Shown: positions 1-6,827, numbered from the stretch's first letter. The stretch: 12,506 nt of DNA from Spirochaetia bacterium (GCA_021736505.1 JAIPFU010000035.1:1-12506); one strand, 5' to 3'. The notes: a model not told the origin generated them from the sequence alone. Translations and numbers: made by a program.

Positions 1-387
1 TCTCTTTCTCCCATGGAAATGCATGTATACTTGCACTGAAGTTATATGAAATTTTATACGTATTTTCTCTATATTATCATATACATTTTCGTGTACAATA
101 GGTAAAAATACAGAAAACAGCTATTGTTCGGCAAAAAAAACATAAGAAAGCATAATTGTTTTGGTAATTTCTTACGACTAAAAAGAAGCTAATAGGAGTT
201 CGGAAAAGATTCAGCTGCTGAAGGATTTATGCTCTATACGCTGGCAAAAAAATTAGTGATATGCTGATCATAGCTTGAAAAACGCTTCTCAAAGATGATT
301 CAGCCAAGCTGAAACGTCCATCTCTAAGCTTTCTGCCAGTGTTTATGCTTTACTGTGTTTTCTCGAAATGGACTTATAGGAGGATGT
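1..387. other. Leader region without a recognised gene
   Basis: No open frame here has both a start with a ribosome binding site and convincing protein character. The stretch is AT-rich on its left side. Two short perfect inverted repeats share the same arms: TTCAGC-T-GCTGAA at 210-222 and TTCAGC-CAA-GCTGAA at 299-313. They could be sites for a regulator of the mutase gene at 388 or could be chance. A weak promoter-like pair is TTGCAC at 31-36 with TATACG at 55-60 (18-bp spacer), but it lies more than 300 bp from the gene. I see no strong promoter close to position 388. Confidence 0.4.
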
Positions 388-2460
388 ATGAACAAGAACA
401 ATTCAATTTATCATAGCCAGGATGACATATACCCTAAGTTATCACAGCTTCATGATACACTGCTTCCGACCCTGCAGAAAAATCTTCCTGCTCATGAAGA
501 TGTCCTGGAAAGCTTCAGTTCCATGATACTTTCCGCTTCCGGGTGGCGGAAGGTTTTTGCTGCGGACGGTGAGGAAGAAAGTAAAACAGCTGAGATCACT
601 CCTGCAGACAGCATAATAAGTGCTGTCGCCGCTCTGACATTTCTTGAGTTCATTTCAGAAGCTGCAGATAAGGGCTTGGATGATTTCTCTTTTTCGTCTT
701 CCGGATACTCCTCTTCTGAAGATTCTCCTTCTGGAGATTCATCGAGCAGCGGAAAAAGGACAGTAGTAATTGCATCTGACTCTCGGTACACAGGATCGGC
801 TATCGCCTACTCTATGGCGGCTATTGCAGCTTCTTTATCATGGAATATCCGATATCTTGGTATATGCACGATTCCTGAAGTACTGGCTTACAGTAATCTT
901 GACTTTGACATTGACTGCTTTATCTATATTTCCGCCAGTCATAATCCAATCGGCCATAATGGCTTGAAGTTTGGAACACGGCAGGGAGTGATTGGAGGGA
1001 AACACTCGGAAGTAATTATAGAAAGCATGAAAACCTATATTCATGATCCTTCTTCAGTGAAGCGTATTTCTGCTGCGCTGAGCAGCAATGACCGGAATGT
1101 ATTTGCTGATCTTGATGCAGAGAGAGAACAGTTTTCTGTACTGTCAAAGGATGCTTATCGTCAGTTTATTGGGATGACCGCTTCCAGCAGTTTATGTGTA
1201 TGCAATCAGGATGCTGTATATAATAAGATTCGTGAATATACAGAGAGCAGCGGGCTGGGTCTTGTTATTGATTTCAACGGTAGTGCCAGGACAACGTCGA
1301 TAGATACTGAGCTCCTTTCATCTCTGGGAATTTCTTTGAAGACTCTCAATGATAAACCTGGAGAAATTGCTCATAGAATTGTGCCGGAAGGCCACAGCCT
1401 TGAACCTTGTAAGCAGGCATTGGAGGAGGCTTATGCACAGGATCCTTCATTTCTTTTTGGTTACGTTCCGGATAATGACGGCGATCGGGGAAACATTGTT
1501 TATATGAATGAGTCGGAAGGCAGAGCAGAAATCCTGGAAGCTCAGCAGCTCTTCTCCCTGATTGTCATGATAGAACTGGCATTTCTCAAGCGCGAAGAGA
1601 TCATCACAAATTCTTCTGCCTCTTCCACAGCAGGAAAGTTTCTTGCAGATACTTCTGCATCAGCAGAGAAAAAGAAGAAAATGGATGCGGTTGTGGTAAA
1701 TGGACCTACATCGATGAGAGTAGAAGAGATTGCTTCAGCCTTCGGCACTGAGGTTTTCCGCACCGAGGTTGGTGAAGCAAATACGGTTATTCGTGCAAAA
1801 GAACTTCGAGAAAAGGGGTATCGAGTACGTATACTCGGAGAAGGATCAAACGGTGGAAACATAAGCCATCCCGCTGTAGTCCGTGATCCGCTTAATACGG
1901 TGATGGCGCTTATTAAATTGACTGCTCTTCGGGATGAAAAACAGATACCGGGGATTTTTCATATTTGGTGCTCAGCCAAGGGTGCAGAAGATGCCTACAG
2001 TGATTATTTTCTATTTGAAGATGTTCTTTCAAGCCTTCCGGCTTATTCGACCACTAGCGCTTATGAGGACAGGGCAATTCTGAGAATCAAATCATCAAAT
2101 CAGACTGAATTGAAAAAAGCTTATGAAAAACTTTTTCTTGAAACCTGGGATATTGATAAAGATGATTTTTTTGCTTCACTTGGAATTAGCTCCTGGGAAG
2201 AGATTAATTATGAAGGTACTAGATCGATACCAGGCTTCGGCCCCGACTACCGCAGTTCTCCGGAAAAGGGCGGTTTGAAAATTGTTTTTTATGATAAAAA
2301 CAGAGCGGCTGTTGCCTATATTTGGATGAGAGGCTCTGGGACAGAGCCTGTTTTCCGTGTTCTTGCAGATTCTCGGGGTGCTGATGGAAATCGGGAAGAA
2401 AAGCTATTGGAATGGCATAAAAAATTAATAGAAAAAGCTGATGCTGCCGCTACCGGCTGA
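388..2460 (+). CDS. Phosphoglucomutase/phosphomannomutase family protein
   Basis: This 690-residue cytoplasmic enzyme of the alpha-D-phosphohexomutase superfamily interconverts sugar 6-phosphates and 1-phosphates through a phosphoserine. All four signature loops are visible: the phosphoserine loop ASHNP (Ser about 184), the metal loop DNDGDR (362-367), the sugar-binding loop GEGSNGG (484-490, a variant of the usual GEESGG) and the phosphate-binding loop RGSGTEP (648-654). The ATG at 388 is preferred over an upstream in-frame GTG at 355 because AGGAGG lies at 378-383, four bases before it. The protein is longer than the usual 450-600 residues, partly because of a Ser-rich, probably disordered insertion at about 100-123 and a Ser/Lys-rich stretch near 420-434. 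The stop codon lies in the first copy of a 13-bp tandem repeat. Family membership is secure. Glucose versus mannose specificity cannot be told from the sequence. Confidence 0.92.
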   Translation: MNKNNSIYHSQDDIYPKLSQLHDTLLPTLQKNLPAHEDVLESFSSMILSASGWRKVFAADGEEESKTAEITPADSIISAVAALTFLEFISEAADKGLDDFSFSSSGYSSSEDSPSGDSSSSGKRTVVIASDSRYTGSAIAYSMAAIAASLSWNIRYLGICTIPEVLAYSNLDFDIDCFIYISASHNPIGHNGLKFGTRQGVIGGKHSEVIIESMKTYIHDPSSVKRISAALSSNDRNVFADLDAEREQFSVLSKDAYRQFIGMTASSSLCVCNQDAVYNKIREYTESSGLGLVIDFNGSARTTSIDTELLSSLGISLKTLNDKPGEIAHRIVPEGHSLEPCKQALEEAYAQDPSFLFGYVPDNDGDRGNIVYMNESEGRAEILEAQQLFSLIVMIELAFLKREEIITNSSASSTAGKFLADTSASAEKKKKMDAVVVNGPTSMRVEEIASAFGTEVFRTEVGEANTVIRAKELREKGYRVRILGEGSNGGNISHPAVVRDPLNTVMALIKLTALRDEKQIPGIFHIWCSAKGAEDAYSDYFLFEDVLSSLPAYSTTSAYEDRAILRIKSSNQTELKKAYEKLFLETWDIDKDDFFASLGISSWEEINYEGTRSIPGFGPDYRSSPEKGGLKIVFYDKNRAAVAYIWMRGSGTEPVFRVLADSRGADGNREEKLLEWHKKLIEKADAAATG

Positions 2461-2512
2461 TGCTACCGGCTGATGCTACCGGCTGATGCTACCGGCTGAT
2501 GCTACCGGCTGA
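2448..2512 (+). repeat. 13-bp tandem repeat at the mutase stop codon
   Basis: The unit TGCTACCGGCTGA occurs in four perfect consecutive copies (2461-2473, 2474-2486, 2487-2499, 2500-2512), preceded by one copy with a single first-base change (2448-2460). The mutase stop TGA is the last three bases of the imperfect copy. Because 13 is not a multiple of three, each copy shifts the downstream reading frame by one. Immediately after the array, one frame stays open from 2487 to a TAA at 2571-2573 and encodes an Ala/Ser/Thr-rich string, which looks like a detached C-terminal tail of the mutase. Confidence 0.95.
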
Positions 2513-2513
2513 G

Positions 2514-2573
2514 GCTGCGGCATCAGCTTCAGCTTCAGCTTCAACTGATGCTTCGACTGCGTCTGCGGAATAA
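2514..2573 (+). pseudogene. Possible detached Ala/Ser-rich tail of the mutase
   Basis: The 19 codons from 2514 to the TAA at 2571-2573 encode only Ala, Ser, Thr, Asp and Glu, with several Ala-Ser dipeptides in a row. This resembles the low-complexity style of the mutase itself (Ser-rich insertion, Ala-rich end). The frame differs from that of the mutase (2514 is in phase 0, the gene in phase 1), and the 13-bp repeat array lies between them. I infer that it once continued the mutase and was cut off by repeat-driven frameshift. It could also be simple-sequence DNA that was never translated. Confidence 0.35.
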
Positions 2574-2613
2574 ACATCAAGTTCAATTTAAACTCTATTC
2601 TTCCTGTTTTTTG

Positions 2614-2642
2614 TTGACGCCGAAGGTATATCAGCCTAAAAT
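2614..2642 (+). promoter_or_regulatory. Sigma70-like promoter of the sugar symporter gene
   Basis: TTGACG at 2614-2619 and TAAAAT at 2637-2642 are separated by exactly 17 bp, which closely fits the housekeeping consensus. The expected transcript start is near 2649, leaving a leader of about 50 bases before the ATG at 2698. It suggests the symporter is transcribed independently of the mutase 236 bp upstream. Confidence 0.65.
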
Positions 2643-2656
2643 GAGTTCAAAAATTA

Positions 2657-2671
2657 GTTACAAGCTGTAAC
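2657..2671. promoter_or_regulatory. Palindrome, possible operator of the symporter gene
   Basis: GTTACA-AGC-TGTAAC is a perfect inverted repeat with 6-bp arms and a 3-bp centre, placed just downstream of the predicted transcript start. That is a usual place for a repressor operator in sugar-uptake genes. A second, shorter palindrome, TGCTGCAGCA, follows at 2675-2684. No regulator gene lies in the window, so the operator role is inferred from form and position only. Confidence 0.35.
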
Positions 2672-2697
2672 ATTTGCTGCAGCATTTGGAGTCAATG

Positions 2698-4176
2698 ATG
2701 GCAGAACATAAATCCTTCGGAGGAGAAAAGACCCTGGGGACATGGAACTATATCGCCTATGGTTCTGGTGATATGTACGGCGGAGGTTCTTTTTTTATCG
2801 TAAGTACATTTGCCATGTATTTCCTGGTAAATGTTGTCGGCTTGAACCCTTTTCTTGCAGGGCTTATACCCGGACTGGGAAAAATCTGGGATGCCCTTTC
2901 CGATCCCCTTATGGGATACATTTCTGATCATACAAAATCTCGCTTTGGACGAAGAAGGATTTTTTTCCTCATTGGCGTAATCCCAATAATTGCAACATTC
3001 AGTTTGATCTGGTTATCAGTCTCTTTTGATAGTCAGTTAGCCATTTTTTTGTATTATTTCTTTACCTATATCCTCTTTTATACAACGACTACTATGGTGA
3101 TGGTTCCTTATTTTGCACTTAGTGCTGAAATTACAAAGGATTTTAAGAAAAGGAATCGTTTAACTGGCTTTAGAATGGGATTTTCTATGTTCGGGACCCT
3201 TCTAGCCGGAGTTGCAGTGCAGCCGATAATTGATGCTTTTAGTACAGCGCAGACTGGCCATTTAGTTATGGGGATTATTTTTTCAGTTATTTTTGCAGTG
3301 CCGTGGATATTTGTATTTTTGGGAACCTGGGAATATCCTGTAAGTATTCCAAAAACTGTCGGCGGGAAATTGGATATTTTTAAAAACTTTAAAACAATTT
3401 TTGAAAACAGAGCCTTTCGCATACATATTGCTATGTATATCTGTTCCTACGCCGCCATGGATATTATGATGGCATGGCTGAAATTTTATCTTCAGGATTA
3501 TCTGAATAAGCCAGGTTTTATTACCCTAGGGCTCGGAACGATACTTATTACCCAGATTGCTGCCCTTCCTGTCTATGTAAGACTTGCCAACACCAGGGGC
3601 CATGCGTTTGCCTACAGAACCGGGCTGATTATTTGGGCTGCTGCAATTTTTTTCATGTACTTTCATGGGAATGACACAAGCTTTCTTATCCTGACTATCA
3701 ACTGTTTCTTTATTGGAGCCGGTTTATCCGCTGGAGTTGTTATACCCTTTCAGCTTCTTCCTTTTATTGTTGATGTTGATGAATTGATGACTGGTGAAAA
3801 CCGTGCCGGTACCTATTCAGGGGCAATGACCCTACTACGTAAACTTATTCAGGGTGCGCTTGTTCTACCCCTTTTAGGGCTGCTGCTGAACATAATTGGC
3901 TATGTTTCCCATACCACTGATACGACTGTTATACAATCATCTTCAACAATACAGTCTTTACGTATACTATTTGTATTGTTGCCGATTATATTTATGATCA
4001 CAGGTATTTTTGTTTCAAAGAAATTCATCCTCACACCCCAAAACCATAAAAAACTAAAAACCCTAACGAAAGATTTTGATGATGGGAAAAGAGCTGAGGA
4101 ATGCAGTCAGGAAGAAATCTCCCTCTGTAAAAATCTTACAGGCGAGATTCCAGAGAAACTGAAAAGATTCAGCTGA
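2698..4176 (+). CDS. GPH-family sugar:cation symporter (MFS)
   Basis: This is an inner-membrane transporter of the glycoside-pentoside-hexuronide (GPH, MelB-like) family, which imports sugars or glycosides with Na+ or H+. The 492 residues show about twelve hydrophobic segments. The family signature after the second segment is clear: DALSDPLMGYISDHT followed by KSRFGRRR (about residues 65-87, conserved Asp 69). A second family region, VPYFALSAEIT with a following RNRLTGFR, lies at about 136-159. The polar tail after residue 440 is cytoplasmic. The ATG at 2698 is chosen because GGAG lies at 2688-2691 with six-base spacing. An adjacent ATG at 2695 and a TTG at 2674 are less well placed. Neighbouring mutase and hexokinase genes fit a role in carbohydrate use. 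The substrate cannot be read from sequence. Confidence 0.9.
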   Translation: MAEHKSFGGEKTLGTWNYIAYGSGDMYGGGSFFIVSTFAMYFLVNVVGLNPFLAGLIPGLGKIWDALSDPLMGYISDHTKSRFGRRRIFFLIGVIPIIATFSLIWLSVSFDSQLAIFLYYFFTYILFYTTTTMVMVPYFALSAEITKDFKKRNRLTGFRMGFSMFGTLLAGVAVQPIIDAFSTAQTGHLVMGIIFSVIFAVPWIFVFLGTWEYPVSIPKTVGGKLDIFKNFKTIFENRAFRIHIAMYICSYAAMDIMMAWLKFYLQDYLNKPGFITLGLGTILITQIAALPVYVRLANTRGHAFAYRTGLIIWAAAIFFMYFHGNDTSFLILTINCFFIGAGLSAGVVIPFQLLPFIVDVDELMTGENRAGTYSGAMTLLRKLIQGALVLPLLGLLLNIIGYVSHTTDTTVIQSSSTIQSLRILFVLLPIIFMITGIFVSKKFILTPQNHKKLKTLTKDFDDGKRAEECSQEEISLCKNLTGEIPEKLKRFS

Positions 4177-4189
4177 TAATGGATGCATA

Positions 4190-4228
4190 GAGAAAATGAT
4201 GGTGATATAATTTTACTATCATTTTCTT
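4190..4228 (+). repeat. Long hairpin between symporter and kinase genes
   Basis: AGAAAATGAT at 4191-4200 pairs perfectly with ATCATTTTCT at 4218-4227. Further pairs, two of them G-U, extend the stem to about 14 bp around an 11-base loop. It begins 14 bases after the symporter stop and ends three bases before the Shine-Dalgarno sequence of the next gene. There is no T tract after the stem, so it is not a typical intrinsic terminator. It may protect the 3' end of the symporter mRNA. Confidence 0.6.
4203..4211 (+). promoter_or_regulatory. Extended -10 promoter element of the kinase gene
   Basis: TGATATAAT is a perfect extended -10 element (TGn followed by TATAAT at 4206-4211). The -35 position (4183-4188, ATGCAT) does not match consensus, which an extended -10 can compensate for. 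Transcription would start near 4218, giving a leader of about 24 bases that contains the Shine-Dalgarno sequence. The element lies inside the hairpin loop region, so the two signals overlap. Confidence 0.45.
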
Positions 4229-4241
4229 CAGGGAGGGAACT

Positions 4242-5183
4242 ATGTATCGACGAATGAATATTAATGAAATAAAACTGGAATATGAGCATATAAATCAAAT
4301 AAAAAGGGCTTTACCGGATCTCCAAATAGATGAATTCGACATCAATAATGATGGTATGTTTAATGATATAATCATAATCAACCAGGATCATGTTTTCCGG
4401 TTCCCAAAATTTGATTGGATTCTGGAAGTCATGGACCAGGAAAAAAAGTGCCTGAGTCTGCTTGAAGATATATCCGAAATATCTGTGCCTCAGTGGATTT
4501 CCTATGGGAATTTTGTCGGCTATGAACGAATTCCGGGAGAACCTCTTTCCAGAAGCATTATCCTATCCCAATCAAAAACAGTTCAAAAGAAATGGGCGAA
4601 ACAGTTAGCTCTCTTCCTAAAACGTGTGCACAGTATTCCCAAAGAGAAAATCCAACAAACTGGCATTGAACGTTCCCTAACCTACCACTCCTACAATGAT
4701 TGGCTTATTCTCTTTGATGAAGTTCAGCAGGAGCTATACCCCTACCTGAGTAATTACACCCAGCAGCGGATAGAAGAGTTGTTTCATCATATCATAAGGG
4801 ACAACACGTTTATGGATGCTGAAGAAGTACTGGTTCATGGAGATCTCCAGGCTTATCATATTCTCTATTCTCCTTCAGAAAAAAATATCACAGGAATCAT
4901 AGATTTCGGCACAGCAGGCATTGGAGACCCCGCTAACGATATTGCAACTATTATGAACCAGTACGGAGAGAGTTTTACTGCTCTGATGAGTGAATACTAC
5001 CCGGAAATTCACTCCATGGCGGATAGAGCACGTTTCTGGGCTATGACTTTTGACCTGCAGTGGGCTTTAGGCGGCTTACGCACACAAAATCCTTCCTGGC
5101 ACTTCGCTCATTTCGGGAATGCTCTGGATATCTCTCCTATCGGCAGCAGGCTCAGCATTACTGGTTCTGGAGTCCGGCAATAG
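4242..5183 (+). CDS. APH(2'')-like aminoglycoside phosphotransferase family kinase
   Basis: This 313-residue cytoplasmic kinase has the aminoglycoside phosphotransferase fold and would transfer phosphate from a nucleoside triphosphate to a small-molecule hydroxyl. The catalytic loop reads HGDLQAYHIL with Asp 201 as likely base. His 206 replaces the more common Asn, as in APH(2'') and macrolide kinases. The metal-binding motif IIDFGTAGIGDPANDI carries Asp 221. An N-lobe FPK motif with Lys 56 probably contacts the nucleotide. As I recall the family, the N-terminal layout and the DFG-to-DPANDI block most resemble APH(2'') enzymes. GGGAGGG at 4231-4237 is an excellent ribosome binding site four bases before the ATG. 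The gene ends inside the 3' end of the convergent hexokinase gene. Whether it confers drug resistance or acts on another metabolite is unknown. Confidence 0.85.
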   Translation: MYRRMNINEIKLEYEHINQIKRALPDLQIDEFDINNDGMFNDIIIINQDHVFRFPKFDWILEVMDQEKKCLSLLEDISEISVPQWISYGNFVGYERIPGEPLSRSIILSQSKTVQKKWAKQLALFLKRVHSIPKEKIQQTGIERSLTYHSYNDWLILFDEVQQELYPYLSNYTQQRIEELFHHIIRDNTFMDAEEVLVHGDLQAYHILYSPSEKNITGIIDFGTAGIGDPANDIATIMNQYGESFTALMSEYYPEIHSMADRARFWAMTFDLQWALGGLRTQNPSWHFAHFGNALDISPIGSRLSITGSGVRQ

Positions 5184-6474
5184 CTGCTCCAATAATAGGA
5201 GAGTTCGCAATATGCACCATCTCATAGTAGCGCTGGTGTTTTTTCATCAGGAATTCATCCATATAGTGGCAGGTATATTTTTTCAGATTATGCGTTTTAT
5301 AAAAAGTTGTCCCATCGGCATTTATACAGACAGGAAACTTTTCGTGCGTTCCTTTTCCACTCTTTATAACCGCCGCTGACAGATTCACTGCAGTAAGTTT
5401 TGCCGCCTTTTCAATAAGCTTGTCACAGATATGGTACAAGGCTTTTCGATACTCTGTTGCAGATCCCGAACATGCATTTGCTAAGGGTGAATCTGCTTCA
5501 GGATCATGGAGGAATGTATCCATGGCAACGGTATCAAGATTTTTAATATTTTTAATATTTTTTGCTGTATTCTCATCCAGCAGGTCTGCAGATATTTTTT
5601 TTAAGACAAAGAGAATATAGGGACCAAGATATGCGCCGGAAACAATTTTTTCAAAATGATACGTACCGGATGATTCGGTTGTTTTGTAAAAAGCCCTATC
5701 TATTTTACTGAGCTTAATGTCAAATCCGCCGCTTTCAATATTTACTACTTGGTGGGTGTATGAAACATCTTGGAGATCAGCTTTTGTTATTTTTGAGTTT
5801 TCCTCGATGTAACATGTGTTTGTACCGGTACCAAGAATAAATCCAATATAACTGCTGTAACGGTGTTCCTCTGCTGATGCTTTACCGGAAAGGAGCGTTG
5901 CAACGGTATCGTTAAGGACTGTCAAATTCCATTTCCCGTCAGGAAATCTGGATTCAGCCTCATGTAAAAAGTTTTTCCCAATCAACTTGCCAATTACTTC
6001 AGAGGCTTTTATCTCCTTTGAAAAATGCAGGAGGATACCGTCTCTTTCAGGTGTGATTTTAGTTGGATACGAAAAACAGAAGCCGATATTACTGCTATCC
6101 ATGAGAATTTCTTCGGAAAACTTTACCATTCTGGAGAAAAAATCTTTTGCGGATAATTCTTCCCTGCTGCCGGGCATGGTATGTTTTGAAAACTTGCTGA
6201 TCTTAGCCTCTCCATCAGGAGTAAAGCGAACGATACACGATCGAAAATTTGTACCGCCTGCATCAAGTACAATAACATTCTCATCCGGGGCTATGTGCTT
6301 TCTGACAGGGATATACGTTGGAAGCATGGCTAAAGATGAAGAATCATTACGTAAACCCTTTTCCATTTCTGCGAGAAAGGTATCGCAAATTTTTTGCATA
6401 TCAACATTATTGGGGTGCAGACCATGTTCGCTAAGATAACTGTCCACTCTCTCTACAATATCCAAAGTTCCCAT
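5158..6474 (-). CDS. hxk: Hexokinase, eukaryotic type
   Basis: It phosphorylates glucose or a related hexose with ATP to the 6-phosphate in the cytoplasm. Family landmarks appear in order: phosphate-1 loop LDAGGTNFR (70-78), sugar-binding FSYPTK (134-139), NDTVATLL with likely catalytic Asp 189, GTGTN (215-219), NIESGGFD with sugar-contacting Glu 247, and FEKIVSGAYLG with Glu 275. These match yeast-type hexokinase rather than bacterial glucokinase or ROK kinases. At 438 residues it is a single hexokinase unit, close to what I recall for treponemal hexokinase. The ATG at 6474 is chosen because AAAGGAG lies five bases before it. An in-frame ATG at 6507 has no ribosome binding site. The last 26 bp overlap the convergent kinase gene. 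It has its own promoter at 6565-6593. Confidence 0.92.
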   Translation of the reverse strand: MGTLDIVERVDSYLSEHGLHPNNVDMQKICDTFLAEMEKGLRNDSSSLAMLPTYIPVRKHIAPDENVIVLDAGGTNFRSCIVRFTPDGEAKISKFSKHTMPGSREELSAKDFFSRMVKFSEEILMDSSNIGFCFSYPTKITPERDGILLHFSKEIKASEVIGKLIGKNFLHEAESRFPDGKWNLTVLNDTVATLLSGKASAEEHRYSSYIGFILGTGTNTCYIEENSKITKADLQDVSYTHQVVNIESGGFDIKLSKIDRAFYKTTESSGTYHFEKIVSGAYLGPYILFVLKKISADLLDENTAKNIKNIKNLDTVAMDTFLHDPEADSPLANACSGSATEYRKALYHICDKLIEKAAKLTAVNLSAAVIKSGKGTHEKFPVCINADGTTFYKTHNLKKYTCHYMDEFLMKKHQRYYEMVHIANSPIIGAAIAGLQNQ

Positions 6475-6530
6475 GAAAACTCCTTTCGCTTCATTACCTT
6501 TTTTCATTTTTTGAGTAAGGAATTCGCAGT

Positions 6531-6550
6531 TGACTGAACAAATACAGTCA
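6531..6550 (-). repeat. Hairpin in the hexokinase mRNA leader
   Basis: TGACTG at 6531-6536 pairs with CAGTCA at 6545-6550 around an 8-base loop, and two more pairs are possible outside. It falls within the roughly 84-base leader predicted from the hexokinase promoter, well upstream of the ribosome binding site. It may be a simple 5' stabilising hairpin. No riboswitch class was recognised. Confidence 0.4.
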
Positions 6551-6564
6551 GCAGAATCCCGGAT

Positions 6565-6593
6565 ATTGTACTTGTGAATGAAAGTTTTGTCTA
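6565..6593 (-). promoter_or_regulatory. Sigma70-like promoter of the hexokinase gene
   Basis: Read on the minus strand, TAGACA (6593-6588) and TACAAT (6570-6565) each match consensus in five of six positions and are separated by 17 bp. Transcription would start near 6558, about 84 bases before the chosen ATG. A further TATAAT on the same strand at 6617-6612 lacks a good -35 partner. Confidence 0.6.
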
Positions 6594-6667
6594 CAAATAC
6601 GACAAGCTTTCATTATATTCAAAATAATCATTTGGAAAATGGTGTTACAAAAAGTTTTAATAAAAGT

Positions 6668-6719
6668 TTTCATCAGAGAATTTCATCAGAGAATTTTATC
6701 AGTGTTTTTCATCAGAGAA
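6668..6719. repeat. Four 13-bp direct repeats upstream of the hexokinase promoter
   Basis: TTTCATCAGAGAA is present at 6668-6680, 6681-6693 and 6707-6719. The intervening 13 bases (6694-6706) are a degenerate copy (TTTTATCAGTGTT), so the array is four units in strict 13-bp register. A partial match continues at 6724-6730. The array lies about 75-125 bp upstream of the hexokinase promoter and could be a set of protein sites or a slippage product. Its sequence is unrelated to the 13-bp repeat after the mutase gene. Confidence 0.9.
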
Positions 6720-6753
6720 TAAGTTTTCATATGTGAAGGCATATATAAAGGCC

Positions 6754-6793
6754 CTATACTGCAGAATATTTGAAGTAAAAAACTGCAGTATAG
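6754..6793. repeat. Inverted repeat downstream of the unknown gene
   Basis: CTATACTGCAG at 6754-6764 and CTGCAGTATAG at 6783-6793 form a perfect 11-bp stem with an 18-base loop. After one mismatch two more pairs (6751-6752 with 6795-6796) extend it. It begins 34 bases after the stop of the minus-strand gene at 6828 and may protect or end that transcript. The sequence after the stem on the minus strand is only mildly T-rich (CCTTTATATAT), so a standard intrinsic terminator is doubtful. Confidence 0.5.
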
Positions 6794-6827
6794 AGCTTAA
6801 CTCACATTTACACCTGTTGAAGCTATT

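Noticed and set aside
1..14. ATG on the minus strand at 14 as the start of a gene leaving the window
   Set aside because: Only four codons are visible and no ribosome binding site precedes it.
203..217. 15-base identity with the end of the symporter gene (4161-4175)
   Set aside because: A single match of this length can occur by chance in a window this size, and it does not extend on either side, so a duplicated gene remnant is not supported.
229..267. 12-codon open frame with GAAGGA before its ATG, possible leader peptide
   Set aside because: It is very short, over 100 bases from the mutase gene, and shows no run of one amino acid or attenuator hairpin.
355..387. GTG start at 355 for the mutase
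   Set aside because: The ATG at 388 has AGGAGG directly upstream, whereas the GTG lacks a ribosome binding site and the added residues have no family character.
6475..6507. ATG start at 6507 for hexokinase
   Set aside because: No ribosome binding site before it; AAAGGAG precedes the ATG at 6474 and that start gives the usual family length.
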